Assembly: GCA_014843695.1 (NCBI GenBank)
Contig: CM026391.1
Span: forward strand, 16,301,043-16,365,042
Length of the DNA stretch: 64,000 bases
Direction: 5' to 3'
Source of the DNA: Archivesica marissinica
Taxonomy: Eukaryota; Mollusca; Bivalvia; Venerida; Vesicomyidae
Shown: positions 49,382 through 59,232 of the stretch, in pieces
Layout of the letters: every line of letters begins with the position of its first letter
Position numbering within the stretch: position 1 is the stretch's first letter
Notes under the pieces: generated by a model
The model's input: the letters and a program-made list of their open reading frames with translations, nothing else
What the model was told of the DNA's origin: nothing
Database searches by the model: none
Translations under genes and position numbers: made by a program

Positions 49382-50052
49382 CTCATCTCTTACTACTCTA
49401 GAAGAGATATGGAAGAACATATTATAGGTACCAGTATATACTATAAGATGCCATATTAGAATCCAAGATGGCGGCCGTCAATCATTGTTGAAACTGCCAT
49501 TACATTGCATTACTGGATTCCTTGCCAATGAAAACCTGGGTACAGTCACCAGTTTGATGACTCTTATCGGCAATAGAAACGGAGACATAGAAGAAAATAG
49601 GTATTATAAGGCGGCCATATTGGACTCCAAGATGGCGGCTACCAGTTTTTGTTGAAAAAATGCCATTATTGGATTCCTTGCCCATGAAAACATGGGTATA
49701 GCCATCAGTTTGATGACTCTATCTGCAATAGAAACAGAGATATGTAAGAAATTAGGTATTATAAGGCGGACATATTGGAATCCATTGTTGAAACTGACAT
49801 TATTGGAACCCTTGACCATGAAAATGTTGATATAGCCACCATATTCATGAGCCTATCCCTACTGGGAGCTGAGATATTGGATGAAATAGGTTGTGCATGG
49901 CGGCCATTTTCAATCCAAGATGGCGACTTCCTGCACCTGATCCAGAGCATGTGACCAAACTTTTGTTCATGCCCAGACCACAAGTAACAAAGATCCAAAG
50001 TCAAACTGAGCGCACATAAAAGTGCATACTCAACTACAGCTAGCTCCTAGAG
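49271..50052 (-). repeat. Right long inverted-repeat arm
   Basis: The inverse of the left arm, with scattered substitutions. It retains cores CCAAGATGGCGGC at 49463 and 49627 and CCAAGATGGCGA at 49915. A deletion of about 20 bp near 49792 removes the fourth. The inner part encodes the CXC domain in sense orientation. Confidence 0.85.
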
Positions 50053-50057
50053 ACTGG

Positions 50058-50260
50058 GGGGTTGTCCAATTCTTTCATATGAAGAAGCTGTTCAGAAGTC
50101 TTGCAGAAGGTTAGTTGTTCTACCCGTCCTTGTCTGTCTGAAATACTACTCAAAGCGACATCAGGGGTGTGTCTACATCAACCAATCACAGCTGGAGAGT
50201 CGCCATATTACCTAAGCTAATTAGGTGCAAATTTAAATGTAACAGCAAGCACAACCAAAA
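50058..50260 (+). mobile_element. S4 SINE right part
   Basis: It continues the S4 copy interrupted at 46731, with CAATTCTTTCATATGAAGAA, GTTGTTCTACCCGTCC and CAGCTGGAGAGTCGCCATAT. It ends in AT-rich sequence. Confidence 0.6.
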
Positions 50261-50872
50261 TCACACAATATCCACTTGTAATCTGTATAAAAATGAAGAT
50301 TTCATTCATGAAATTTATGACATTAGACAAGGTTGATTATCAGGGCCAATCTAGAGATACAGTGTGTAAAACCTGTCTTTTTTGAGTGATGTATAGAAGA
50401 TATGAAGATGATCCATCTGATACAAGATTAATGACATTTTCTTTATCACTATCATTTCTAATGACCTTAGGTTCTTCATTTATATCTGAGATTGTAATAA
50501 AATTGTCAAAATGTTCCCTCAAAAAAATAAAAATAAAAGGAATGGAAAATCTGACCTGTTTATTATATTACATTGTGTATTGAATTCGTTTAGTTTAAAG
50601 AGATTAGTCATTTTAGATTATTGTAGGATAGTGCAATGATACAGACAGAGATCCATTCCAGAGTCTCCTCTGGTTCTTTTACGTGCACGGTGTAAAGCAC
50701 CGACACGAGACCTCAGGTTTAAAGTCCCATCTGAAAGACTGTTAATTTTATTAGGGTCAGACCTGCTATCCCTGGCTTACCAGTCCAGCGTATCACCTCT
50801 GGACTACAGATCCGTGTGTTTCATGTTTTGTATTTATACCCATGTGGTTTCACACTGTCCGATATATTGCAG
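50261..50872. other. Intron end; no element recognised
   Basis: AT-rich sequence up to the eIF5B acceptor. The segment 50640-50800 (CCATTCCAGAGTCTCC, CACGACACGAGACCTCAGG-like) looks like a possible degraded dispersed repeat but has no clear partner in this window. The last 50 bp form the acceptor tract. Confidence 0.5.
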
Positions 50873-51004
50873 GCCCAGTACGAACATTGTAAAGAGGTGA
50901 AAGCAGCTCAAGGCATCAAGATCATTGGGAAGGATCTGGAGAAAGCTCTCGCAGGCCTTCCGCTCTACGTAGCTCATGATGAAGATGAAGTAGAATACTA
51001 TAAG
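50873..51004 (+). CDS. EIF5B: eIF5B internal exon (end of domain II)
   Basis: This exon encodes 44 residues that directly follow the exon at 28637 in eIF5B. It reads AQYEHCKEVKAAQGIKIIG, then KDLEKALAGLPLYVA, then an acidic tail (HDEDEVEYYK). In the family this is the end of domain II and the linker before domain III. It is preceded by a TTGCAG acceptor (50867-50872) and followed by GTAAGT (51005-51010). Both junctions are phase 0 and the frame is intact. No tandem array touches this exon, unlike the upstream one. The next expected segment, the helix and domain III with a VYVQAST-like motif, was not found before 64000, so the downstream intron is about 13 kb or longer. Confidence in identity is high; boundaries rest on splice consensus. 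Confidence 0.95.
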
Positions 51005-51142
51005 GTAAGTGCAGATGCTGTACCCTCCCTCGGCAACAATTGTCGAGTGCGATTTATAAGTAAACATTACGCTATGGAATACAAACTTCTACAACATCCA
51101 TACCCACAGGCAGTGAACACATGTTTGTTGATCAACATATAA

Positions 51143-51434
51143 ATAGTCGCCCTAGGGATCCTGACTTCGCTTCTCCTTAACAAAAAAAAAAATTGTTTTC
51201 AATTTTTAAGCAAACTTCTGAACAGTATCCTAAAAAAATAATTATTTTTTTTGCAATTTTTAAGCAAACTTCTGTCATGTATATTACACTGGCCATTGTA
51301 AAGCACGCCTTCTATTCAAATGTTGTATTTAATAATGTGTATTTTGTTGAAATTTATTAAATAATACCATTTTTAAGGATGCGCTTTCTCACTTCTCCCA
51401 GTACAAGTCCTATTCTGACCTAGGATAAGCCCTG
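51143..51434 (+). mobile_element. CAGGG element, degraded copy
   Basis: TCGCCCTAGGGATCCTGACT and GCTTTCTCACTTCTCCC match copies 1 and 2, and the right end reads TCTGACCTAGGATAAGCCCTG. The left terminus is decayed and no MITE-A is nested. Confidence 0.65.
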
Positions 51435-51511
51435 GCCTGTTGTTGCTGATATTTCTTTTAGGAAAGAAGTTTTCTAAATTTTGGGAATTTCATGCATAAG
51501 TGAATCAACTG

Positions 51512-51765
51512 AACTGGCTGTCTGATTATCGCAGTGGATAGCACGCTCGCTTCTCACCAAGGCAACCCGGGTTCGATCCTCGGACCGGGAAGTATGTGAG
51601 ATGATACAGTGGTCGCTAGATCGGACAGGTGGGTTTTCACCGGGTACTCCAGTTTCTTGCCACACGAATGACGTCATATACGCTTTCATCCGTGCCAGCG
51701 AGAGTAATTAATATAAGTTGTTAAAACTTGCTTTGCAATCGTTGTAAAATAAATAAAGTTTAAAC
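51512..51765 (+). mobile_element. S3 tRNA-derived SINE
   Basis: The head has ATTATCGCAGTGGATAGCAC, CTCGCTTCTCACCAAGGC and the B box GGGTTCGATCC. The body carries GTGGGTTTTCACCGGGTACT and CAGTTTCTTGCC. The tail ATTAATATAAGTTGTTAAAA then CTTGCTTTGCAATCG matches the S2 tail. Confidence 0.85.
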
Positions 51766-51843
51766 TAATTGAATAAGCGTACCGTACCATACATTGAATA
51801 CGAGCTAAAATTAAACAGTATTGAACCTGTTAGCACTTCTTAA

Positions 51844-52082
51844 CCCATTTTATTCTGGATACATTTAAAGGCTTTTGCAAACAACATGGATCCAGATCAG
51901 CCGCAGCGTGACGCTGCGTGCTGATCAGGATCTATGTTGTTTGCTACATAGCCAAGTGTCTTAGCAATATCATGTGAATAGCAAACAGCATAGAGCCTGA
52001 TCAGATGGCACGTTCTGTGGCCGTTGATCTGGCTCTATGTTCTTTGCAAATACCGTTTGAACGGTATCCAGAATGAAATGGG
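51844..52082. mobile_element. MITE-C reference copy (239 bp)
   Basis: TTAA (51840-51843) then CCCATTTTATTCTGGATAC; the right end is the inverse of CCCATTTCATTCTGGATACC followed by CTAA. It contains two hairpins: GCAAACAACATGGATCC with GGATCTATGTTGTTTGC, and GCAAACAGCATAGAGCC with GGCTCTATGTTCTTTGC. Non-coding. Confidence 0.78.
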
Positions 52083-52157
52083 CTAATTGATGCAAAATTT
52101 GCTTAACCAAATATCTTTAATCAGAGTTCTATAAAATAAAGTTCTCTTTTTCAAATT

Positions 52158-52331
52158 GGTCCGCCTCCGTGGTCGAGTGGTTAAGGTCGCTGACTTGTAT
52201 ACCACTGTAACCTATCATCACTGATGGTCACGGGTTCGAGCCCCGCTCAGGCCTTGTCTCGGGTTGCGATATAGCCCAAAATGGTGCTGACGCAGGCGTT
52301 AAACCCGAAATATAACATAAATATAACATAA
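52158..52331 (+). mobile_element. S1 SINE with internal deletion and 13-bp TSD
   Basis: The tRNA-like head and B box are intact, but about 100 bp of the body is missing between CAGGCCTTGTCTC and GATATAGCCCAAAATGG. TCTTTTTCAAATT flanks both sides (52145-52157 and 52332-52344). Confidence 0.9.
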
Positions 52332-52344
52332 TCTTTTTCAAATT

Positions 52345-52717
52345 AGACCATTTTGTAGGGCCTTCATTGTAGCATACATATTTATACAATTGAGACAAAA
52401 ATGTGACTGATCAAGAGAATCATGCAGAACATTGCATAGCAAAGCAGGCGGATGTGGTGAGACGCAGACTGTACAAATCAGAACAAAATCAATATTACAT
52501 GTTCTCGGTACCTTGAACTTTGCTGTTCATTTAGGTGAATGTATAAACACACAAGCTAAGGTACACCTGTGTGACCCCAATAAAGTCTGCTACAATTTTC
52601 TGCTCGATTCCTTTCCAGACGACCACATTTTTTTACCCTTTCTTCGTCAAGGTCGCGTATGAAATGGGAACGTTAATTGAGGACAGTATGAACTGTTTAC
52701 CACAGTTTGAATATATA
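52345..52717. other. No gene seen
   Basis: Unique-looking. Open frames at 52432-52777 show no recognisable domain and run into the Tc1 element. Confidence 0.5.
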
Positions 52718-54217
52718 CTGAGTCAAAAAAGAAACGATACCTGGTGTTTATGTGTCTATAATTTCAACATTTATTAAGAAAATTCTTTGAAAATTCATAA
52801 GATGATAGTCCAACATGTTTGAAAGAGGAGCACATAAAGCATAATGAGCCTCCGAAACTGTCTGCTGCGTGATGACGTAATTCGTCGGACAGGGGTCTAA
52901 TGGAGTTTTCACACAGACGTCAATACCGAGTATGGGCACCATTTGCGTCTCTCACTGCAATGCACCGCCGTCGCATCGAACGGAAGAGTGTCTGAATCTC
53001 TTGCTGGTCAATATTTGTCCACTCCTGACGCAAAACATCCCTCAGTTGGTTTAACGTTACCGGCTGACGTCGTCTGACGCGGCGGTCTAACGTATCCCAC
53101 AAATGTTCTATGGGTGACAAGTCTGGTGACAAAGCAGGCCACGGCAGGGTTTCAATATTGTTCTGCTCCAATAATGTGGTGGAAATCCGAGCAGTATGAC
53201 ACCTGGCGTTGTCCTGTTGGAACAGTGTGACGTTTCTGTTGGCGTTAAAGAACGGCACAACAACTGGCGCAAGGATCTCATCACAGTACCGCTGGGCGTT
53301 TAGGTTCCCGTCCACCACTAACAGTTCAGTGCGACTGCCGAAGGTGATACCGCCCCACGCCATAACGCTTCCGCCCCCGAACAGATCGACCTGACGTACA
53401 CATGCGTCGGCGTAACGTTCACCGCATCTGCGATATACCCGCTCTCTGCCATCCGCTCGACGCAAACAGAACCGCGATTCATCGCTAAACATCACCGAAT
53501 TCCACTGTAGCCGAGTCCAGCGAGCACGTTCCGTCGTCCATTCCCGCCGTACGTCACGGTGACGTCGTGTCAGGATGGGTCCAACGTATGGCCGATAGGC
53601 ACGTTCACCGAGCCGGTTCCTGACTGTGCACTGATGCGATTGTTGGTCATCCCAGGAGTAACGGCAGCTGTGTGCGTTGCAGGTAGGAACCGGTCACGTA
53701 AATGTGACGTCCGAATGTGACGGTCCTGTTCACGCGTCGTCACACGTGGTCGACCAGATCTTGGACGGTCGTCCACCGATCCATGTGTTCGATAACGTCG
53801 AAGTAGACGTGTTATCGTGATCCGCGTAACCCCGAGTCGATTTGCGACGTCACGCTGACGTAAACCGCCGTCAATCATGCCAATGGCACGCATTCTCTGA
53901 TTGCGGTTTAGCCTAGGCATTTTGTTAGAGGTAACAATGGGTATGTAAGGTGTTTTTCCTCGGTGATAATGCAATACCAGTACAATAAACCGGTTTTCCG
54001 ATTTGTACATGTGCAGGAAGTTGTCTTTGTTGAGGAGCACGTGCAAATTGGAAATTCGGCGTTCCAGGATTATCGGGTGTTTATTTACCTGTGTTTATGG
54101 TTGGCTGACGTTGCAATAAGATACCCGGTACTGATACGTAATAATATATTAAACCTTTCTATGGTTTTATCCGTTTTACGTCATTTTTAGTTTGGTATCG
54201 TTTCTTTTTTGACTCAG
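52718..54217 (-). mobile_element. Tc1-type DNA transposon, 1,500 bp
   Basis: Perfect 24-bp inverted repeats (52718-52741 and 54194-54217) start CTGAGTCAAAAAAGAAACGA. A TA dinucleotide flanks each end (52716-52717 and 54218-54219). The interior encodes a minus-strand transposase. Length, TA target and DD34E catalytic spacing all fit the Tc1 family. Confidence 0.92.
52920..53920 (-). pseudogene. Tc1-type transposase, one frameshift
   Basis: Cut-and-paste transposase acting on the element's own ends. The likely start is ATG 53920 (MPRLNRNQRMRAIG). An N-terminal helix-turn-helix includes RQRDVANRLGVTRITI, followed by the GRPR linker (RPRSGRPRVTT). The catalytic part has the first Asp in FSDES, the second in QQDNARCHTA and the Glu in SPDLSPIEHLWD. 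I count 34 residues between the second Asp and the Glu (DD34E). The frame changes near 53624-53626 (a net 2-nt loss, or equivalent), so the N-terminal 100-odd codons and the catalytic part are in different frames. Restored length would be about 333 codons, normal for the family. Either the gene is inactivated or the consensus has an indel error, which is plausible because the rest and both ends are well preserved. Confidence 0.9.
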
Positions 54218-54261
54218 TATATATCGCATTCATTACCCCTTATATTTGAAATCATCTTCTA

Positions 54262-54530
54262 TGTCTGCCTCTGTGGTCGAGTGGTTAAGGTCGCTGACTT
54301 GTATACCACTGTAACCTATCATGACTGATGGTCACTGGTTCGAGCCACGCTCAGGCCGTGTCTCATTTATATGAAAAAGTTGGGAGCTTCTTATGGAGGT
54401 TGGTGCACCCAAGTACTGGTTAACCGCTGGAGCCTGCCCAGGAAAGGTGTTGTTAAGTAAACTGCCCGCCGGCGATATAGCCCAAAATGGTGCTGATGCA
54501 GGCGTAAAACCCGAAATATAAATATAACAT
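54262..54530 (+). mobile_element. S1 SINE, slightly diverged
   Basis: A box TGGTCGAGTGGTTAAGG is intact, and the B box is GGTTCGAGCCA. The tail AAAACCCGAAATATAAATAT has an extra AATATA. No clear TSD was found. Confidence 0.85.
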
Positions 54531-54596
54531 AACTAAGCTTCTCAATGTTGTAAACTGTGTTACTCAGGGAAAGTACACGGAGGTATTGCAATGACC

Positions 54597-54716
54597 CCAG
54601 TGGCTGTTGATGCCCCAGTGGTTGTTGATGTTGATGCCCCAGTGGTTGTTGATGTTGATGCCCCAGTGGTTGTTGATGTTGATGCCCCAGTGGTTGTTGA
54701 TGTTGATGCATCCGAT
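54597..54716. repeat. 24-bp array (about 4.5 copies)
   Basis: The unit is GTTGTTGATGTTGATGCCCC followed by AGTG. It gives a VVDVDAPV repeat in an 84-codon open frame with no other gene evidence. Confidence 0.92.
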
Positions 54717-54833
54717 GTAGATGCATCAGTTGAGCATTATCTATATGTGAAACCGTTCCAAGATAGTCATACTCTACTGAATGGTTATTTAGGTATTGAG
54801 GAACATGTTCGTGTGCATGCAAAGCAACTTTTC

Positions 54834-56051
54834 ATCTTGGCCTAGCATTTCATCTGTGGCTGAAGTTCATCTGTGGCTGAAGTTCATCTTGGCCTAGCAG
54901 TTCATTTGCAGCTGAAGTTCATCTTGGCCTAGCAGTTCATCTGTGGCTGAAGTTCATCTTGGCCTAGCATTTCATTTGTGGCTGAAGTTCATCTTGGCCT
55001 AGCAGTTCATCTGTGGCTGAAGTTCATCTTGGCCTAGAATTTCATTTGTGGCTAAAGTTCATCTTGGCCTAGCATTTCATCTGTGGGTGAAGTTCATCTT
55101 GGCCTAGCAGTTCATCTGTGGCTGAAGTTCATCTTGGCCTAGCAGTTCATTTGTGGATGAAGTTCATCTTGGCCTAGCAGTTCATTTGTGGCTGAAGTTC
55201 ATCTTGGCCTAGCAGTTCATCTGTGGCTGAAGTTCATCTTGGCCTAGCAGTTCATTTGTGGATGAAGTTCATCTTGGCCTAGCAGTTCATTTGTGGCTGA
55301 AGTTCATCTTGGCCAAGCAGTTCATTTGTGGATGAAGTTCATCTTGGCCTAGCAGTTCATTTGTGGCTGAAGTTCATCTTGGCCTAGCAGTTCATTTGTG
55401 GATGAAGTTCATCTTGGCCTAGCAGTTCATTTGTGGCTGAAGTTCATCTTGGCCTAGCAGTTCATCTGTGGCTGAAGTTCATCTTGGCCTAGCAGTTCAT
55501 TTGTGGATGAAGTTCATCTTGGCCTAGCAGTTCATTTGTGGCTGAAGTTCATCTTGGCCAAGCAGTTCATTTGTGGATGAAGTTCATCTTGGCCTAGCAG
55601 TTCATTTGTGGCTGAAGTTCATCTTGGCCTAGCAGTTCATTTGTGGATGAAGTTCATCTTGGCCTAGCAGTTCATTTGTGGCTGAAGTTCATCTTGGCCT
55701 AGCAGTTCATCTGTGGCTGAAGTTCATCTTGGCCTAGCAGTTCATTTGTGGCTGAAAGTCATCTTGGCCTAGCATTTCATTTGTGGCTAAAGTTCATCTT
55801 GGCCTAGCATTTCATTTGTGGATGAAGTTCATCTTGGCCTAGCATTTACTTTGTGGCTGAAGTTCATCTTGGTCTAACATTTACTTTGTGGCTGAAGTTC
55901 ATCTTGGCCTAGCAGTTCATTTGTGGATGAAGTTCATCTTGGCCTAGCATTTACTTTGTGGCTGAAGTTCATCTTGGCCTAGCAGTTCATCTGTGGCTGA
56001 AGTTCATCTTGGCCTAGCAGTTCATTTGTGGCTGAAGTTCATCTTGGCCTT
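54834..56051. repeat. 35-bp array (about 35 copies) with 245-bp higher-order unit
   Basis: The unit is TTCATCTTGGCCTAGCAGTT followed by CATTTGTGGCTGAAG. Variants (CTGTGGCTG, TTGTGGATG, GGCCAAGC) recur in the same order: CTGTGGCTG at 55221, 55466 and 55711, and GGCCAAGC at 55311 and 55556. This gives a period of exactly seven units. Confidence 0.95.
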
Positions 56052-56308
56052 TAGGATATTATATGAACATGCTATGCAAGAAAATATTTGTGTAGTCAAC
56101 ATTATTTCAACCCGGTGTCAAATGCTGGAGTAGAACCACTGACCTTTGGTAGTCTAGTTTGATGACTCGACTGTTTGGAGTCCATTTGAGTAACGTACAA
56201 ACTATCAATAGAGCGTGGGGAAATTGAGAGACAGTCTATAAAGATAGCCATTGTCATTTTTGTAGACCTTTGCGGTCATTTTTGTAGACCTTTGCGAATG
56301 TGTTAGGA

Positions 56309-56552
56309 GTCCGACTCCATGGTCGAGTGGTTACGGTCGCTGACTTGTGTAACACTGTAACCTATCATCACTGATGGTCTCGGGTTTGAGCCTCGCTCAG
56401 GCCGTGTCTCATTTATATTTAAACATTGGCAATTTCTTACAGAGGTTGATACACAAGTACTTGTTAACCGCTGGAGCCTGTCCATGAAAGGTGTTGCTCG
56501 TTAAACTGCCCGCCAGCGATATAGCCCATAAATGGTGCTGATGCAGGCGTAA
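56309..56552 (+). mobile_element. S1 SINE, old copy
   Basis: The head TGGTCGAGTGGTTACGG and body landmarks (GCCCGCCAGCGATATAGCCC, GGTGCTGATGCAGGCGT) remain. The B box is GGTTTGAGCCT and the terminal AAACCCG is lost. Confidence 0.8.
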
Positions 56553-56647
56553 CAGCAGAACAAACAAGAAATAACAACAATATTTTAGGCTCGAATGGTC
56601 TTTTATTGTCGCTATTCTTTAAGAAAATGCGTATCAAAATATGGCTT

Positions 56648-56800
56648 GTAGATGGTCAGTTGTTCTACCCGGGTGTCCATGCGTGCCCGAAATATTGCTC
56701 GATGGGGCACTCCGGGGTCTTCCTCTGCCAATAATAGCTGGAAAATTGCCTTGTCAACTAAACTATTGGTTGACATGCGACTTTAACCATTTAAGCAAAA
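56648..56800 (+). mobile_element. S4-family fragment
   Basis: The body has GTTGTTCTACCCGGGTGTCC, GGGGTCTTCCTCTGCCAATA and ATAGCTGGAAAATTGCC, then GCGACTTTAACC and poly-A. The head is missing. Confidence 0.55.
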
Positions 56801-56902
56801 AAAACACCCAAACAGTGTGAAAATGCACGTTTGCACATTAAGAAATAAATGATATACAGGAGAACGTGGTACATTTGTGAGATCATGACATCGTAAATAG
56901 AT

Positions 56903-57137
56903 GTACGATGTCACCGTACGCAGCCCGATGCAGCATATCATGTATACTCTGAAAAGTGAATGCACCTGAGCCCATTACTCGTACGATGTCACCGTATGCA
57001 GCCCGATGCAGCAGATCATGTATACTCTGAAAAGTGAATGCACCTGAGCCTGTTACTCGTACGATGTCACCGTACGCAGCCCGATGCAGCAGATCATGTA
57101 TACTCTGAAAAGTGAATGCATCTGAGCCCGTTACTCC
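56903..57137. repeat. 78-bp array (3 copies)
   Basis: The unit runs CGTACGATGTCACCGTACGC, AGCCCGATGCAGCAGATCAT, then ACTCTGAAAAGTGAATGC and ACCTGAGCCCGTTACT. 78 is a multiple of 3, so one minus frame stays open through it. Confidence 0.92.
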
Positions 57138-57186
57138 GAATACACTCTCGCTATATTTCACTACCGCTTGTGTTCAGTTTTGTCAA

Positions 57187-57445
57187 TCGTCCGCCTCCAT
57201 GGTCGAGTGGTTACCGTCGCTGACTTGTATACCACTGTAACCTATCATCACTGATGGTCATGCGTGTTCGTGCCCCGCTCAGGCCGTGTCTCATTTATAT
57301 GAAAAAGTTGGCCGTTTCTTACGGAGGTTGGTGCACCAATACTGGTTAACCGCTGAAGCCCGCCCAGGAAAGGTGGTGTTAGGTAAACTGCCTGTCGCTC
57401 AAATGGGCAACCAGTAGCGACGATAAATAAACTTAAATAAAAAAA
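57187..57445 (+). mobile_element. S1-headed SINE with a different 3' tail
   Basis: The head and body follow S1 (TGGTCGAGTGGTTACCG, GGTTGGTGCACCAATACTGG, GGTAAACTGCC). The 3' end is then CTCAAATGGGCAACCAGTAG and CGACGATAAATAAACTTAAA with poly-A, instead of the CGCCGGCGATATAGCCC tail. AGTTTTGTCAA flanks both sides (57176-57186 and 57446-57456). Confidence 0.88.
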
Positions 57446-57456
57446 AGTTTTGTCAA

Positions 57457-57910
57457 CGTTAATAAAGTAAGATAATTGCTTGTATCCGGTTGCATCGTGT
57501 GACTGGTGTGATACATGAATATTTCACGATTCAAGTTTTCATCCAAATGACTACATAAATACAATTAATAGAATTATTTTAAAAGTCGTAAAATTGAAAA
57601 TACAGACTTCATTTGACAAAGATTACTGCAATGGTTTGCTGCAATGTTGTACTTGTACTGCATTTTTCGTTTTTAAATAGTGTTACATTTCAAGTGTTTA
57701 CAGTTTGTAAGATTGTACGCTACGGGACTTAAATACCCCTTAAGCCCCCAATTGAATGTGTCAATACCGGAGTCTCTATTCCAGGACATGATAGCTGAGT
57801 GCAGTAGTATGGGTTTTGCGTCCTCTCGGTGGGGGGGGGGGGTGCGAATGATAATGCATGGGATTACAGGTTTTTTGTTGCAGCTTACCGTATTTCTCAC
57901 AATAAACGCC
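57457..57910. other. No gene seen
   Basis: AT-rich, with a run of about 12 G near 57830. No domain in the overlapping short open frames. Confidence 0.5.
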
Positions 57911-58275
57911 AATAAAGTCGCTTCAGGTGCGAAAGGCTCGGATTGTGCACCCAGCTGTAGCCGTTGCGATTAGGCAAGGCATTTAAATTCCACGTTGCCT
58001 CTTCTCTTTCCCTCATGGCGATGGATTCCATCAGGAATGAGGTCTCGAGAGTGATTAATATAAGTTGTGGGAACTTGTTGCAAAAGGTCCGGAGTTCGAG
58101 CCTCCGATGGAGCCGTTACGATTGTGCCCTTAGGCAAGGCATTTAAATTCCACGTTGCCTCTTCTCTCTCCCTCGTGGTGATGGATTCCATCAGGAATGA
58201 GGTCTCGAGAGTGATTAATATAAGTTGTAAGAACTTGTTTCGCAATCAAGCTAAAATAAATTTGTATAAACTAAT
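57911..58275 (+). mobile_element. Two tandem S2 SINE copies
   Basis: Copy 1 (to about 58076) starts inside the head (TCGCTTCAGGTGCGAAAGGC) and ends AATATAAGTTGTGGGAACTT. Copy 2 restarts at AAAGGTCCGGAGTTCGAGCC (B box GAGTTCGAGCC) and runs to the full tail TTGTTTCGCAATCAAGC. Arrangement suggests a dimer or an unequal-exchange product. Confidence 0.82.
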
Positions 58276-58511
58276 AAAACGCTACCTTCCTAATAAACGC
58301 CCCCTCCCATGTTTCAAATATCAAATGAAAGTTTGACCTTGTGATTGCATATCTATCCAACAATGAATTCATTGTTTTTATGCACAGTAACTGTAATGAC
58401 CTAGATATTAACCCTATACTGCACAACAGAAGAGGGCAAGTACTCATTGTTATCTCCACACTGCTGATAAGCATACTGTAGTACATACTCAATAATCTAA
58501 ATCTATGTGAA

Positions 58512-58598
58512 TAGTTTATACAAATTTATTTTAGCCCGATTGCGAAAAAAGTTCTTTCAACTTATATTAATCACTCTCGAGACCTCATTCCTGATGGA
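58512..58598 (-). mobile_element. S2 SINE 3' fragment
   Basis: An inverted tail: AAATTTATTTTAGCCCGATT, ACTTATATTAATCACTCTCG and GACCTCATTCCTGATGGA. With the + strand copies at 57911-58275 it could form a hairpin in the transcript. Confidence 0.8.
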
Positions 58599-58749
58599 TG
58601 ATACATACAAAACGCTATCTATTTATGGTTGATAGGCATTAAATAATCCCCCCCGCCCGGTTTTTTTTCTAACCCCTGGAGGTGTTTATTATGAGCAATA
58701 CGGTATACAAGGTGGTATAGGAATTGCAGGCTAGGAATTAGCCATTCAA

Positions 58750-59232
58750 ATGTTAACCAAGTGGGCCGCCAAGGGGCCATTTTATCCAATTGTAGCCCGT
58801 TGAGCCGCCCACGGGCCATTTTATACCATTATAGCCCGTTGAGCAACCCAGGGGCCATTTTATACCATTGTAGCCCGTTGAGCCACCCAGGGGCCATTTT
58901 ATACCATTGTAGTCGTTGAGCGACACAGGGGCCATTTGATACTATTGCAGTAGTTGAGTGACACAGGGGCCATATGATACCATTGTAGTCGTTGAGCAAC
59001 CCAGGGGCCATTTGATACCATTGCAGTAGTTGAGTGACCCAGGGGCCATTTGATACCATTGCAGTAGTTGAGTGACCCAGGAGCCATATGATACCATTGT
59101 AGTCGTTGAGCGACCCAGGGGCCATTTGATCCAATTGTAGCCCGTTGAGTGACCCAGGGGCCATTTGATACCATTGTAGTAGTTGAGCGACCCAGGGGCC
59201 ATTTGATACCATTGTAGTAGTTGAGCAACCCA
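58750..59232. repeat. 37/38-bp array, left block
   Basis: The unit is GTTGAGCGACCCAGGGGCCA followed by TTTGATACCATTGTAGTA, with TAGTC and TAGCCC variants. Positions 58800-59207 look identical to 61772-62179. Confidence 0.93.

Larger units (their letters stand above)
46736..50052 (+). mobile_element. 3.3-kb DNA element with about 0.8-kb inverted repeats
   Basis: Outer ends read CTCTAGGAGCTAGCTGTAG in inverted orientation. ACTGG lies at 46731-46735 and 50053-50057 as a likely 5-bp TSD. The arms extend inward to 47536 and 49271. The centre carries a decayed gene of the HEEAD/CXC family (47611-49381). I do not recognise a named superfamily. The combination of long arms, TSD and an insertion into a SINE supports a genuine mobile element. 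Confidence 0.75.
28799..50872 (+). other. EIF5B: eIF5B intron of 22,074 bp
   Basis: The intron is bounded by GTGAGT and TTGCAG and lies between two exons that are adjacent in the protein. It holds at least seven tandem arrays, several DNA elements and the 3.3-kb long-inverted-repeat element at 46736-50052. Everything in the interval is inferred to be transcribed as part of the eIF5B pre-mRNA. Confidence 0.9.

Noticed and set aside
54391..54845. A gene with HQHQQPLG or VVDVDAPV repeats
   Set aside because: The frames are a 24-bp array plus SINE sequence, with no conserved domain.
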